DNA of 64,000 bases from Sphingobacterium faecale (GTDB lineage: Bacteria; Bacteroidota; Bacteroidia; Sphingobacteriales; Sphingobacteriaceae), in assembly GCF_016746095.1 (NCBI RefSeq), contig NZ_JAERTY010000003.1, positions 62,001 to 126,000 on the forward strand, given 5' to 3'. Under the pieces are notes generated by a model. It had not been told where the DNA came from. It worked only from the letters and a program-made list of their open reading frames with translations, and did no database searches. How positions within the stretch are numbered: position 1 is the first letter of the stretch; each line of letters begins with the position of its first letter. This document shows, piece after piece, positions 35,961 to 43,625 of the stretch. A program made the translations under genes and the position numbers.

Positions 35961-36731
35961 ATGATCTATAGTTACGACGGCAGTTACCAAGGACTTCTTA
36001 CAGCTGTATTCACCGCTTTTGAATACAAAGAGTATAATGTAAAACTAGCGCTAGATTCTGAGCTACAAGGAGCCTTGTTTGATCAAATCAAACACATCAG
36101 CTCCGACAGTACCAAATCAAACCGTGTATATCAAGGATTATATAAAATACTTCCCCAAAACAAGGCTATGGACTTTTGGAGAGCCTTTCTTTCCGAAGAC
36201 CCCGAAATACGGCAGACCATCTTCGAATTGATAATAAAAAGTTTTAAAAACGATATTTCCATCCTTCAAAATTATGGTGACGAAAGGGTATTAAGATTCC
36301 ACCAGGCACTACGAAAAGTCAATCGAGAACGCCATCGTATGAAAGCTTTTGTCAGATTCCAAAAAGACAACAACGGAATGTACGTCTCCATCGTGGAGCC
36401 TGACTTTAATGTCTTACCCTTGATCATATCCTTTTTTAAAAACCGATATGCCGATCAACCGTGGTTAATATATGACAACAAACGCCAATACGGTATACTC
36501 TATGACCTACACACAGTAACCGAAGTAACCATAACCAAAGAACAGTCAAAGGCATTACAACATCCCGGACAGCATATTGAAGTTGATGCGACAGATAGCC
36601 TATACACAAAATTATGGCAAAGCTATTTCAAAAGCACGAACATAGAAGCCCGAAAAAATCTAAAACTACACCTACAACATGTACCCAAAAGATATTGGAA
36701 ATATCTGCCCGAAAAATTAGATAAAGATTAA
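35961..36731 (+). CDS. Radical-SAM-linked DNA metabolism protein (DUF4130-like)
   Basis: This is a 256-residue protein beginning IYSYDGSYQGLLTAVFTAFEYKEY and ending with the motif HVPKRYWKYLPEKL. These are features of the family recorded as a radical-SAM-linked DNA metabolism protein (TIGR03915/DUF4130 as I recall it), related in part to uracil-DNA-glycosylase partners. The C-terminal third (YDNKRQYGILYDLHTVTEVTI) is a beta-rich domain. It lies 1 base after the radical SAM stop, so the two are co-transcribed and likely to work together on DNA. No fused glycosylase domain is present here. Confidence 0.85.
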   Translation: MIYSYDGSYQGLLTAVFTAFEYKEYNVKLALDSELQGALFDQIKHISSDSTKSNRVYQGLYKILPQNKAMDFWRAFLSEDPEIRQTIFELIIKSFKNDISILQNYGDERVLRFHQALRKVNRERHRMKAFVRFQKDNNGMYVSIVEPDFNVLPLIISFFKNRYADQPWLIYDNKRQYGILYDLHTVTEVTITKEQSKALQHPGQHIEVDATDSLYTKLWQSYFKSTNIEARKNLKLHLQHVPKRYWKYLPEKLDKD

Positions 36732-36813
36732 AGCAACTGAAATCCGCACTGACCCTTCTTTTTTTTGTAGATTCGCTACCTCAAACTTAAACACTAATTT
36801 TTCAAATCTTAAC

Positions 36814-37803
36814 ATGAACAATAAAGCTAAAGACATTTTGAGGATAGGTATCGTGGGGTATGGCAACCTCGGAAAAGGCGTAGAAAAAGCAATTAAGCAG
36901 AATCCCGATATGGAGCTTATAGCTGTATTTACAAGAAGACCGCCTGCAACACTTCACTGCGAAGGCCCAGGTATCGCGATGGACTACATAACAGACTATC
37001 AGGACAAAATAGATGTAATGATACTCTGTGGCGGTTCGTCTACGGACCTCCCTGAACAAGTATTAGAAGTTTCTAAGTTATTTAATACCGTCGACAGCTT
37101 TGACACGCATGCCAAAATTCCAGAATATTTCGCAAAAGTAGATGATTGCACCAAAGCAAGCAATACGTTGAGCATTATCTCTACGGGATGGGATCCGGGC
37201 TTATTTTCCTTAGCAAGATTGATTGGACAAAGCGTACTCCCAGAAGGTGAAGACTATACCTTTTGGGGTAAAGGATTGAGCCAGGGACATTCCGATGCCG
37301 TAAGAAGAGTAGCTGGTGTCAAAAATGGTGTACAATACACCATACCTATTGATAGCGCTCTGGAAAGGGTACGCTCCGGCGAAAATCCTATTCTATCCAC
37401 AGCGGAAAAACACAAACGTGTATGTTATCTAGTAGCAGAAGAAGGAGCGGATAAAGAGTATATTGAAAAAACGATAAAAACAATGCCCAATTACTTTGCT
37501 GACTATGATACAACGATCCATTTTATCAGTGAAGAAGAGTTGACAAAAAACCACAATACAATGCCGCATGGAGGAATCGTATTCCGTTCTGGCGTGTCCG
37601 GTAGTGGAGCCAAGCAACGTATTGAATTTAGTCTGACATTGGAAAGCAATCCTGAGTTTACAGCCAGTGTATTGGTAGCATGTGCTCGCGCAGTAGGCAA
37701 AATGGCTAAACAAGGACAGACGGGTGCCCGCACCGTATTGGATATCCCCCTCTCCTATCTATCTGCCAAATCAGAAGAGGAATTACGTCGCACATTGCTA
37801 TAG
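36814..37803 (+). CDS. ddh: meso-Diaminopimelate dehydrogenase
   Basis: This is a 329-residue NADPH-dependent enzyme that makes meso-diaminopimelate from tetrahydrodipicolinate in one step, feeding lysine and peptidoglycan synthesis. The N-terminal Rossmann motif is IGIVGYGNLGKGVEKA (about 11-26), followed by LIAVFTRRPP. STGWDPGLFSLAR (about 128-140), GLSQGHSDAVRRVAGVKNGVQYTIP and the C-terminal ARTVLDIPLSYLS are family blocks. Length is normal. It is monocistronic and ends at a strong hairpin. Confidence 0.93.
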   Translation: MNNKAKDILRIGIVGYGNLGKGVEKAIKQNPDMELIAVFTRRPPATLHCEGPGIAMDYITDYQDKIDVMILCGGSSTDLPEQVLEVSKLFNTVDSFDTHAKIPEYFAKVDDCTKASNTLSIISTGWDPGLFSLARLIGQSVLPEGEDYTFWGKGLSQGHSDAVRRVAGVKNGVQYTIPIDSALERVRSGENPILSTAEKHKRVCYLVAEEGADKEYIEKTIKTMPNYFADYDTTIHFISEEELTKNHNTMPHGGIVFRSGVSGSGAKQRIEFSLTLESNPEFTASVLVACARAVGKMAKQGQTGARTVLDIPLSYLSAKSEEELRRTLL

Positions 37804-37833
37804 AATGTAGCAACATGTGATAACATCATAAAA

Positions 37834-37867
37834 AATCGAGCTCTACTATTTCCAGTAAAGCTCGATT
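37834..37867. terminator. Bidirectional terminator between ddh and the outer-membrane gene
   Basis: AATCGAGCT (37834-37842) pairs with AGCTCGATT (37859-37867), extended inward by TACT/AGTA. A-tracts on the left give a U-tract for the leftward gene; the rightward side lacks a long T-run. Confidence 0.7.
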
Positions 37868-37884
37868 CCCTAGCTTATTTACGA

Positions 37885-38673
37885 CTAAAACCGATAGCCG
37901 ATAGATAATCCTGAACGAATACTAGCCCATGGACTGTTCGAAACTTTCACATCCACACCGTCTCCGTGTACTTCATAGTTCATCTTAACAGACACTGGCA
38001 GGTCGGATAAAGCATCTTTGATGTCATCTAATTCTTGCCTAACTTGCTGTTGTTCATCAGCACTCAGTTTCTTCTGTCCACTCAAAGTACCTTTTGCAAA
38101 ACCATATCCAGGTCCGATCAACCTCCAATCTAAATGCAAATTATCTGTTAAGCGAAAATTAAACCCTATAGAAAATCCGGCGGTATACGCATTCAGGCTA
38201 CCCTTGACAGGTATAGAACCATTTTCTTTAAATGTCTGTCCTCCAGCAGTCAATTCGAGATCATAGTTTAACGGCGCCCGTAACGAATAGTTTGTATACT
38301 TTAGATAAGGGGCAACATAGAATCCACGAAATGGCCCACGTTTAGAAGTATAAAACCGAGCTTCAGGAGTAATAGAAAAATTACCGCTCTTGAAGCCTTC
38401 TAAAAACTCATTCAAGTCATCGTTATCAACGACATCCCGTACTGTAGACAAAAAAGGCAACCCCTTGCTCGGCCTAAAACTGACAGCTCCTCCTACAGTA
38501 ATTCGCTCCCTGATCATACGTTCATATTCAAACGCGAATTTCCCGCTGACCAATGGAAGTACATTCAATTTGACCATATTTTTAGGTTCAGAATCGGTTT
38601 GCTGTCCGAAAACGGAAGAACCACAGAATAGTATAAAAATACTGCTAATAAAAAGTAAAGATTTTAATTTCAT
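37885..38673 (-). CDS. Outer-membrane beta-barrel protein, unknown function
   Basis: This is a 262-residue protein with a signal peptide (MKLKSLLFISSIFILFCGSSVFGQ); the start at 38673 fits the signal better than 38697. The mature chain has alternating strand patterns (MVKLNVLPLVSGKFAFEYERMI, FRGFYVAPYLKYTNYSLRAP, GFSIGFNFRLTDNLHLDWRLIGPGYG) and ends GLSIGYRF, as expected of an 8- to 12-strand barrel. It resembles DUF3575-type proteins. A short coiled region (SADEQQQVRQELDDIKDAL) interrupts the barrel. A perfect -7 box (CAAATATA, 38695-38702) is upstream. Confidence 0.72.
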   Translation of the reverse strand: MKLKSLLFISSIFILFCGSSVFGQQTDSEPKNMVKLNVLPLVSGKFAFEYERMIRERITVGGAVSFRPSKGLPFLSTVRDVVDNDDLNEFLEGFKSGNFSITPEARFYTSKRGPFRGFYVAPYLKYTNYSLRAPLNYDLELTAGGQTFKENGSIPVKGSLNAYTAGFSIGFNFRLTDNLHLDWRLIGPGYGFAKGTLSGQKKLSADEQQQVRQELDDIKDALSDLPVSVKMNYEVHGDGVDVKVSNSPWASIRSGLSIGYRF

Positions 38674-38808
38674 ATTATCATTATTTGGTTGCGCCAAATA
38701 TAGCTAATACAAAATGATTTAGATATACTTATAATTTGGTATTCATTGAATTTTAGGGCACTTTTCTATATTTTGATAAAACCGTACACTATAGTACAGG
38801 AGATTAAC

Positions 38809-38816
38809 TACCTTTG
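38809..38816 (+). promoter_or_regulatory. -7 box directly before the DnaJ-KTSC start codon
   Basis: TACCTTTG (TAnnTTTG) ends 4 bases before the ATG at 38821. Transcription should start at or next to the start codon, giving a leaderless mRNA if the box is used. Confidence 0.45.
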
Positions 38817-38820
38817 CCCC

Positions 38821-39264
38821 ATGAAAAAAATAGCGGATTACAGAAGACTATTGGACGTGGATAGCAAAGTTGACCTTAACACATTGAAGGCGCGCTACCG
38901 ACAAATCATGAAGGAATGTCATCCGGATCGATTTGCCAATGATCAGGAAGGCCTAGCAGCGGCAGAAGAAAAAAGTAAAGAAATGATAGAAGCCTACCAT
39001 TTTTTGGTAAGTATATGTCCAGAAACATTGAGTAATCAGCTACCTATATATCAAGATACCATAACAAACTCAGCAATAGTAGACTTTGAATGGGAAAGTC
39101 AGATATTGACGATCACATTTTTAAACGGCAGCAAGTACGAATATTTCAGTGTGCCGAAAAACGAGTATATTAAATTTGTCAATGCAGATTCGCCAGCTCG
39201 TTTTGCGAAACGTCACATATACCCCAAATACACCTACAGAAATATACTAAAGACCACTGCTTAA
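38821..39264 (+). CDS. J-domain/KTSC domain fusion protein
   Basis: This is a 147-residue cytoplasmic protein joining a J-domain to a KTSC domain. The J-domain covers about 5-65 (DYRRLLDVDSKVDLNTLKARYRQIMKECHPDRF) with its HPD motif intact, so it could stimulate DnaK. The KTSC domain covers about 80-145 (SAIVDFEWESQILTITFLNGSKYEYFSVPKNEY...SPARFAKRHI), a small fold also found near lysyl-tRNA synthetases. The start at 38821 is chosen over 38746 because homology begins there and a -7 box lies inside the longer frame. It ends at a strong terminator. Confidence 0.82.
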   Translation: MKKIADYRRLLDVDSKVDLNTLKARYRQIMKECHPDRFANDQEGLAAAEEKSKEMIEAYHFLVSICPETLSNQLPIYQDTITNSAIVDFEWESQILTITFLNGSKYEYFSVPKNEYIKFVNADSPARFAKRHIYPKYTYRNILKTTA

Positions 39265-39271
39265 TACCATA

Positions 39272-39313
39272 AACCCCATTATTTCAACTTCTACGGACTG
39301 AAATAATGGGGTT
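39272..39313. terminator. Bidirectional terminator after the DnaJ-KTSC gene
   Basis: A perfect 15-bp stem, AACCCCATTATTTCA (39272-39286) with TGAAATAATGGGGTT (39299-39313), spans a 12-base loop between two convergent genes. Confidence 0.75.
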
Positions 39314-39351
39314 AAATAAATGGTCTAAAAGTCGTCTAACACTCTTTGTTC

Positions 39352-41220
39352 CTAATCAGAGGCTAGTTCAAGACGAATCAACTTGATATTGCTCTGAAGC
39401 TCACCAAAAGCAACTTTTCCTAAGCTACCCTGTATGTCCATTAAGACACCCACGATCTGTTTTCCTTTTACACGCACCTTATCTCCCTTCTTTAACGACC
39501 GTATCATATTATTTTTCAAAGCATTATCTACAATTATAATATCAGTCAAAATTTCTTCGCCAATCTGCACTCCAACTGTCTCCACAGTATCCTGAACCAC
39601 CTCAGTAACCATGCCTTCCAGTGGATCCGTCAATACGAGGTCTACATCAGCCACCTTATGCGAAGCTTCCAATAATACATCCTCGGGTAGACCTATACGT
39701 CGTGCTACTTCAAAAGCGAAAGCACTTCCAGCAGTACCGATGGCCAGCTTATAAAGAGGACGCATACCGACAAGGTCATACAGCATCGCTGCATTTCTGA
39801 CGCCTTCTGTTTGATAAGCAAAGTGTTTTAGATTTTGAAAATGTGTCGTAATCAACCCAAAACTTCTTTTCGAGTTAAATCGTTCCAATAAGGTCTCAGC
39901 TATAGCACCACCAACCTGTGGTTCGGTTCCACCGCCAAACTCATCGATAAGAATAAGGCTTCGATCATCATGATACGATAAGATGTTACGCATATGCGTG
40001 AGATGAGAAGTATAAGTACTCAAACTACTTTCCAGACTTTGACCATCCCCAATATCCAAAAATAGGCGTTCGAAGATACCTCCTTCAGCATTCTTACCAA
40101 CAGGGACTAAAATCCCACATTGAAGCATGTACTGTAATAAAGCCGTAGTTTTTAGACAAAGCGATTTACCTCCAGCATTAACACCCGAAATAATCAAAAT
40201 GCGGTGTTTTTCCGTAAGGGAAATCCCCAAAGGCTCAGCTCGCTTGTTCTCTTGCTGCAACATCATATCCAGCAAAGGATGTATGGCCTGGTGCCAATAA
40301 ATGTGTGGTCTATTTTTCATCAATGGCATCACGCCGTTGATACGTATAGCAAAAAGCGCTTTGGCTCGAATAAAGTCAATCGCTCCCATAAAACTGTAGG
40401 CATGCATTAATGCCATCAGTTCTCCTCGTACCAAATTGGTAAAAACCGTTAGTAGACGAGCGATCTCCCGTCGTTCGTCGTTTTCCAATTCGTGCAGCCT
40501 GCGATTAGCTTCTACGACAGTTTCGGGCTCTATAAAAAAAGTCTTACCACTGCCGGAACTATCCCGTACCACCCCTTTAATCTTACGTTTATTAGATGCA
40601 TTGACGGGAATTAAAAAGTGTCCACCTCGCATATCAATAGGCACATCTTTAGCCACAAGCCCCTGAATCTGTGCACTTCGAAGTGCTGCCTGCATACTTC
40701 TGGCAACATCTTTCTCCGCTTCTATTTTACGCTTGCGGATGGTAGCAAGGTCACGGGAAGCATTATCCCTGATCTGGCCAGATTTATCGAGAAGTCTCCC
40801 GCCCTCCTCAAGGATGGTAGGAAAAACAGCAACTTTATCTGCTAGTTTCTTAAGCTCAGGATAAACAGCCCCTCTTGTCGGTAAAACAAAAAAGTCGACA
40901 ATCGATGTAATTGTTTCCAAAGAATTCACTAAATCTCCTACTTCTTCTGCCGATAGCCAGGTAGACAAGTCCCTTTCTACGCTAATCAGTATATGGCGCA
41001 TATCCAAAAAGTAAGCAGTAGGAAAATCCATCTTGGATTGAATGATTTGCACAAATTCATGGGTTTGTGCAAGATATGTTGTGACTGCTTCGTAATCCGA
41101 CGAAAAAGACATAGCAAAAACCAATTCCTCCCCCAAAGGGCTCAGACATTTCGCAACTATATGTTCACGGATTGCGTCAAAATTCAGCTTCTCTTCAAAG
41201 TTTTCCGGATAAATATTCAT
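39352..41220 (-). CDS. MutS2-like ATPase lacking coiled-coil and Smr domains
   Basis: This is a 622-residue protein of the MutS2 family (start at MNIYPENF, 41220). It has the MutS2 N-terminal region (EKLNFDAIREHIVAKCLSPLGEEL), the core/clamp region, the ABC-type ATPase with Walker A SGVNAGGKSLCLKT and Walker B SLILIDEFGGGTEP, and the His-loop ITTHF. Typical MutS2 proteins are near 780 residues and carry a long coiled coil after the ATPase, a KOW-like domain and a C-terminal Smr nuclease. Here only about 35 residues separate the ATPase end from the KOW-like stretch (KKGDKVRVKGKQIVGVLMDIQG), and the protein stops before any Smr domain. It is therefore a shortened paralog. Confidence 0.82.
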   Translation of the reverse strand: MNIYPENFEEKLNFDAIREHIVAKCLSPLGEELVFAMSFSSDYEAVTTYLAQTHEFVQIIQSKMDFPTAYFLDMRHILISVERDLSTWLSAEEVGDLVNSLETITSIVDFFVLPTRGAVYPELKKLADKVAVFPTILEEGGRLLDKSGQIRDNASRDLATIRKRKIEAEKDVARSMQAALRSAQIQGLVAKDVPIDMRGGHFLIPVNASNKRKIKGVVRDSSGSGKTFFIEPETVVEANRRLHELENDERREIARLLTVFTNLVRGELMALMHAYSFMGAIDFIRAKALFAIRINGVMPLMKNRPHIYWHQAIHPLLDMMLQQENKRAEPLGISLTEKHRILIISGVNAGGKSLCLKTTALLQYMLQCGILVPVGKNAEGGIFERLFLDIGDGQSLESSLSTYTSHLTHMRNILSYHDDRSLILIDEFGGGTEPQVGGAIAETLLERFNSKRSFGLITTHFQNLKHFAYQTEGVRNAAMLYDLVGMRPLYKLAIGTAGSAFAFEVARRIGLPEDVLLEASHKVADVDLVLTDPLEGMVTEVVQDTVETVGVQIGEEILTDIIIVDNALKNNMIRSLKKGDKVRVKGKQIVGVLMDIQGSLGKVAFGELQSNIKLIRLELASD

Positions 41221-41702
41221 CTCAAATTCTAGTATAAATAGTCTACTCCACAACATAAACGTTGTAGATGGACAGTTAAAAAAATATATTATAAAAAATT
41301 GAGTGGGTCCATATCGAATCGGAGATCCTATACCTTATTGCTCGACAAAAGATAACAGTATGGTCTCGCCACCCCTAGGCGTGGCGTGTAAAATTGCGAT
41401 ATGGTAATTATACGGAAAGAAACGACATGACAGACATTACTTAAAAAATCAACGGCAAAGATAGCCTATTTTAGGAAACTCTCCAAGTAGTAAAATCGAA
41501 TCGCACAAGCTTACTTCTTCCCGTTCTAAAAAATCAAGGAAATCAAACATCTTATCGGATTCTTATACACTAGGCATGTAACAATTGTATTTATTCTACT
41601 GCCTTTGTTTTAAAAACAATAAAAACCCACTAAGTTTACCTCGACTTTAGGACCACTTAGTTTTATAGCACATAAGCTATCGAATCCCATAAAACGATAA
41701 AT
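41221..41702. other. Non-coding gap with a structured element and direct repeats
   Basis: No gene is supportable here. From left to right: an ACAAC/GTTGT hairpin just upstream of the MutS2-like gene; T-rich sequence on the minus strand; the three-stem element at 41309-41404; a perfect minus-strand -7 box (CAAAGATA, 41456-41463) that could transcribe it; and two imperfect direct repeats, CCACTAAGTTTA (41627-41638) and CCACTTAGTTTTA (41653-41665), 26 bases apart upstream of the TauE-like gene. Confidence 0.6.
41309..41404 (-). ncRNA. Possible structured RNA or leader with three-way junction
   Basis: CCATATCG (41309-41316) pairs with CGATATGG (41397-41404), extended by AAT/ATT past one bulged G. 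Inside are two hairpins: CCTATAC/GTATGG (with a G-U pair and a further TTAT/ATAA) at about 41328-41363, and CGCCAC/GTGGCG at 41367-41386 with an 8-base loop. A perfect -7 box on the minus strand at 41456-41463 and a T-rich stretch below 41300 favour the minus strand. It matches no RNA class I recognise. Confidence 0.4.
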
Positions 41703-42536
41703 ATGACAATACTTACTTTTACACTGATTTTATTCCTCGGGACCTTCATTGCTGGATTACTTGGCTCGCTCACGGGGTTGGGTGGAGGCGTCGTCGTTAT
41801 TCCACTCCTTACCCTACTGTTTCATGTTGACATACGTTATGCCATAGGCGCAGCCTTACTAGCTTCCATTGCTACATCCTCAGGTGCGGCCACAGCTTAT
41901 GTAAAAGAGGGAATTACCAACATAAGATTGGGAATGTTTTTAGAAATAGCGACTACCATAGGAGCTGTCGTAGGCGCACTGATTGCCATATACATGCCGA
42001 CAAATACCATCGCAATAATTTTTGGGGTAGTACTTATTTTCTCTGCAATCATGACATTGCGTAAGAAAAACGAACACGCTTTAGCGGGAGGCTCTCCACT
42101 AGCCGAAAAACTAAAACTTAATAGCACCTATCCTGTAGATGGTCAAAAAGTACCTTACAAACTTACAAACATAGTCGGAGGGTTCTCTCTGATGGGTGTA
42201 GCTGGAGTACTATCCGGACTACTCGGTATAGGATCAGGATCTCTAAAGGTACTGGCAATGGACGGACTAATGAAAATCCCCTTTAAAGTAAGTACAACGA
42301 CAAGTAACTTCATGATTGGCGTGACCGCAGCAGCATCGGCAGTCGTATACCTACAGAGAGGTTATATGGACCCAGGAATTGCTTTCCCTGTCATACTAGG
42401 CGTACTCTGCGGAGCTATAACAGGTTCAAAACTTCTAAAAAAAATGAATCCAAAAACATTACGTTTGATATTTGCCGTAGCTATCACACTAGTCGCATTA
42501 CAGATGATCTATAATGGTGTCCAAAACAAGTTTTAA
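41703..42536 (+). CDS. TauE/SafE family sulfite/anion exporter
   Basis: This is a 277-residue membrane protein with about eight transmembrane helices. The repeated family motif appears in both halves: GLLGSLTGLGGGVVVIPLLTLL (about 18-39) and GVLSGLLGIGSGSLKVLAMDGLMKIP (about 168-193). TauE/SafE proteins export sulfite, sulfoacetate or other organosulfur anions, or take up some of them. A DUF1634 membrane protein follows 84 bases downstream, a conserved pairing of unknown meaning. The leader contains two direct repeats that might bind a regulator. Confidence 0.9.
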   Translation: MTILTFTLILFLGTFIAGLLGSLTGLGGGVVVIPLLTLLFHVDIRYAIGAALLASIATSSGAATAYVKEGITNIRLGMFLEIATTIGAVVGALIAIYMPTNTIAIIFGVVLIFSAIMTLRKKNEHALAGGSPLAEKLKLNSTYPVDGQKVPYKLTNIVGGFSLMGVAGVLSGLLGIGSGSLKVLAMDGLMKIPFKVSTTTSNFMIGVTAAASAVVYLQRGYMDPGIAFPVILGVLCGAITGSKLLKKMNPKTLRLIFAVAITLVALQMIYNGVQNKF

Positions 42537-42620
42537 ATCCACCGAACTGTAGGCTCATCAAATAAACAGACGGATTCATCCATACTATAAACAAATAGTA
42601 TTCGAATAACTAAAACATAT

Positions 42621-43022
42621 ATGAAACAAGTATTCTCAAAACATTATTGGAATGATAAAGATATATCGCTCTTAGTAGGGCAGATTCTCCGTATTGGAGT
42701 TTTATTGGCATCCGTTACCCTAATAATAGGCGGTGTACTTTATTTAACGGTACATGGAAAAGATCCTTTACCCGACTATACCAAATTTATCGCAGAAACA
42801 AATGCTAACACCACCTTATCAGGGATAATAGCGGGTGTCATGCAGATCAATGTACCACAGATAATACAACTAGGCGTTTTACTTCTTATCTGTACCCCCA
42901 TTGTTCGCGTGATCGGATCATTAGTTGGATTTATTATCGAAAAAGATACGATGTATATTATCATTACGCTTATTGTTCTAAGCGTAATAGCAGGAAGTAT
43001 AATCAGTGGTTTAAAAGGTTAA
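42621..43022 (+). CDS. DUF1634 family membrane protein
   Basis: This is a 133-residue protein with three transmembrane helices (about 20-40, 76-95 and 108-129), a short cytoplasmic N-terminus (WNDKDISLLVGQILRIGVLLA) and a periplasmic loop of about 30 residues. The opening and the segment CTPIVRVIGSLVGFIIEKD match DUF1634, which is commonly encoded next to TauE/SafE transporters. It probably forms an accessory subunit of the preceding exporter; this is inferred from gene pairing alone. Confidence 0.85.
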   Translation: MKQVFSKHYWNDKDISLLVGQILRIGVLLASVTLIIGGVLYLTVHGKDPLPDYTKFIAETNANTTLSGIIAGVMQINVPQIIQLGVLLLICTPIVRVIGSLVGFIIEKDTMYIIITLIVLSVIAGSIISGLKG

Positions 43023-43147
43023 AAACACAGGGAAACATAAATATAATTTCAACCTACCCTCTTATATCCAAATTAAATACTATGTAACAACAATGAAACA
43101 AAACAAACATTAACAAAGCCTTAACACTTCAAATCAGATTTCTGGCT

Positions 43148-43155
43148 TATATTTG
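43148..43155 (+). promoter_or_regulatory. -7 box of the repeated small RNA, copy A
   Basis: TATATTTG matches TAnnTTTG exactly and lies 5 bases before the conserved block shared with copy B. No clear TTTG is found at -33. Confidence 0.5.
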
Positions 43156-43159
43156 TGTA

Positions 43160-43225
43160 TTCATAATTTAGGTTAATAATTGGTTAGTTAAGAACGCCTG
43201 TAGCTCCCCGCTATAGGCGTTTTTT
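43160..43225 (+). ncRNA. Repeated small RNA candidate, copy A
   Basis: A segment of about 66 bases runs from TTCATAATTTAGG through TGGTTAGTTA to a hairpin AACGCCT...AGGCGTT with a T6 tail. It is nearly identical to 55122-55187. A perfect -7 box sits just upstream, and it contains no open reading frame. Body, promoter and terminator together suggest a small transcript. Its 3' end lies 7 bases from the stop codon of the convergent SMR gene. Confidence 0.6.
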
Positions 43226-43232
43226 ATGGTTA

Positions 43233-43556
43233 TTAAAAAACTTTCAAGCCAACGATTCCCGCGACAATCAACACCGCAGAAAGCAATCGAAAAACACTAG
43301 CAGAATCTCCAAAAAATGTGATTCCAACCAATAATGTCCCTACGGCCCCTAATCCTGTCCATACCGCATAAGCAGTACCTATTGGAATAGCTTTTTGAGC
43401 ATAGAACAATAAACTTCCACTAATCGCCATAGACACTATAGCCAACAGTATCCATCCGACCTTATTACCTTCTCCACTTTGAGCCATTTTTAACCCCAGA
43501 GGCCAACCAATCTCAAAAATACCCGCAGCAATCAATGCAATCCAATTCATTTTCAA
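43233..43556 (-). CDS. SMR family exporter, SugE/Gdx-like
   Basis: This is a 107-residue four-helix small multidrug-resistance protein. The membrane-embedded Glu in IFEIGWPLGLKMAQ (Glu16) is the proton/substrate site, and the W..GLK pattern is that of the SugE/Gdx branch, which exports guanidinium, rather than the EmrE branch. The central segment GTAYAVWTGLGAVGTLLVGITFFGD is conserved. It acts alone or as a homodimer. A Crp/Fnr gene lies 69 bases upstream on the same strand. A perfect -7 box (CAAAAATA, 43576-43583) indicates its own promoter. Confidence 0.87.
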   Translation of the reverse strand: MKMNWIALIAAGIFEIGWPLGLKMAQSGEGNKVGWILLAIVSMAISGSLLFYAQKAIPIGTAYAVWTGLGAVGTLLVGITFFGDSASVFRLLSAVLIVAGIVGLKVF

Positions 43557-43625
43557 ATAGTTAAATTATACACCACAAAAATAGAGTCCAAAAAGGCAAC
43601 ATTTTTTGATGTATATCAAAATCAA

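Noticed and set aside
39265..39351. Frameshift or truncation remnant of an Smr domain after the MutS2-like gene
   Set aside because: The 87 bases contain the terminator stem and no Smr-like coding in any frame.
41309..41404. tRNA or tmRNA as an explanation of the three-stem element
   Set aside because: There is no 7-bp acceptor with CCA, no TTCGA arm in the right place and no tag reading frame.
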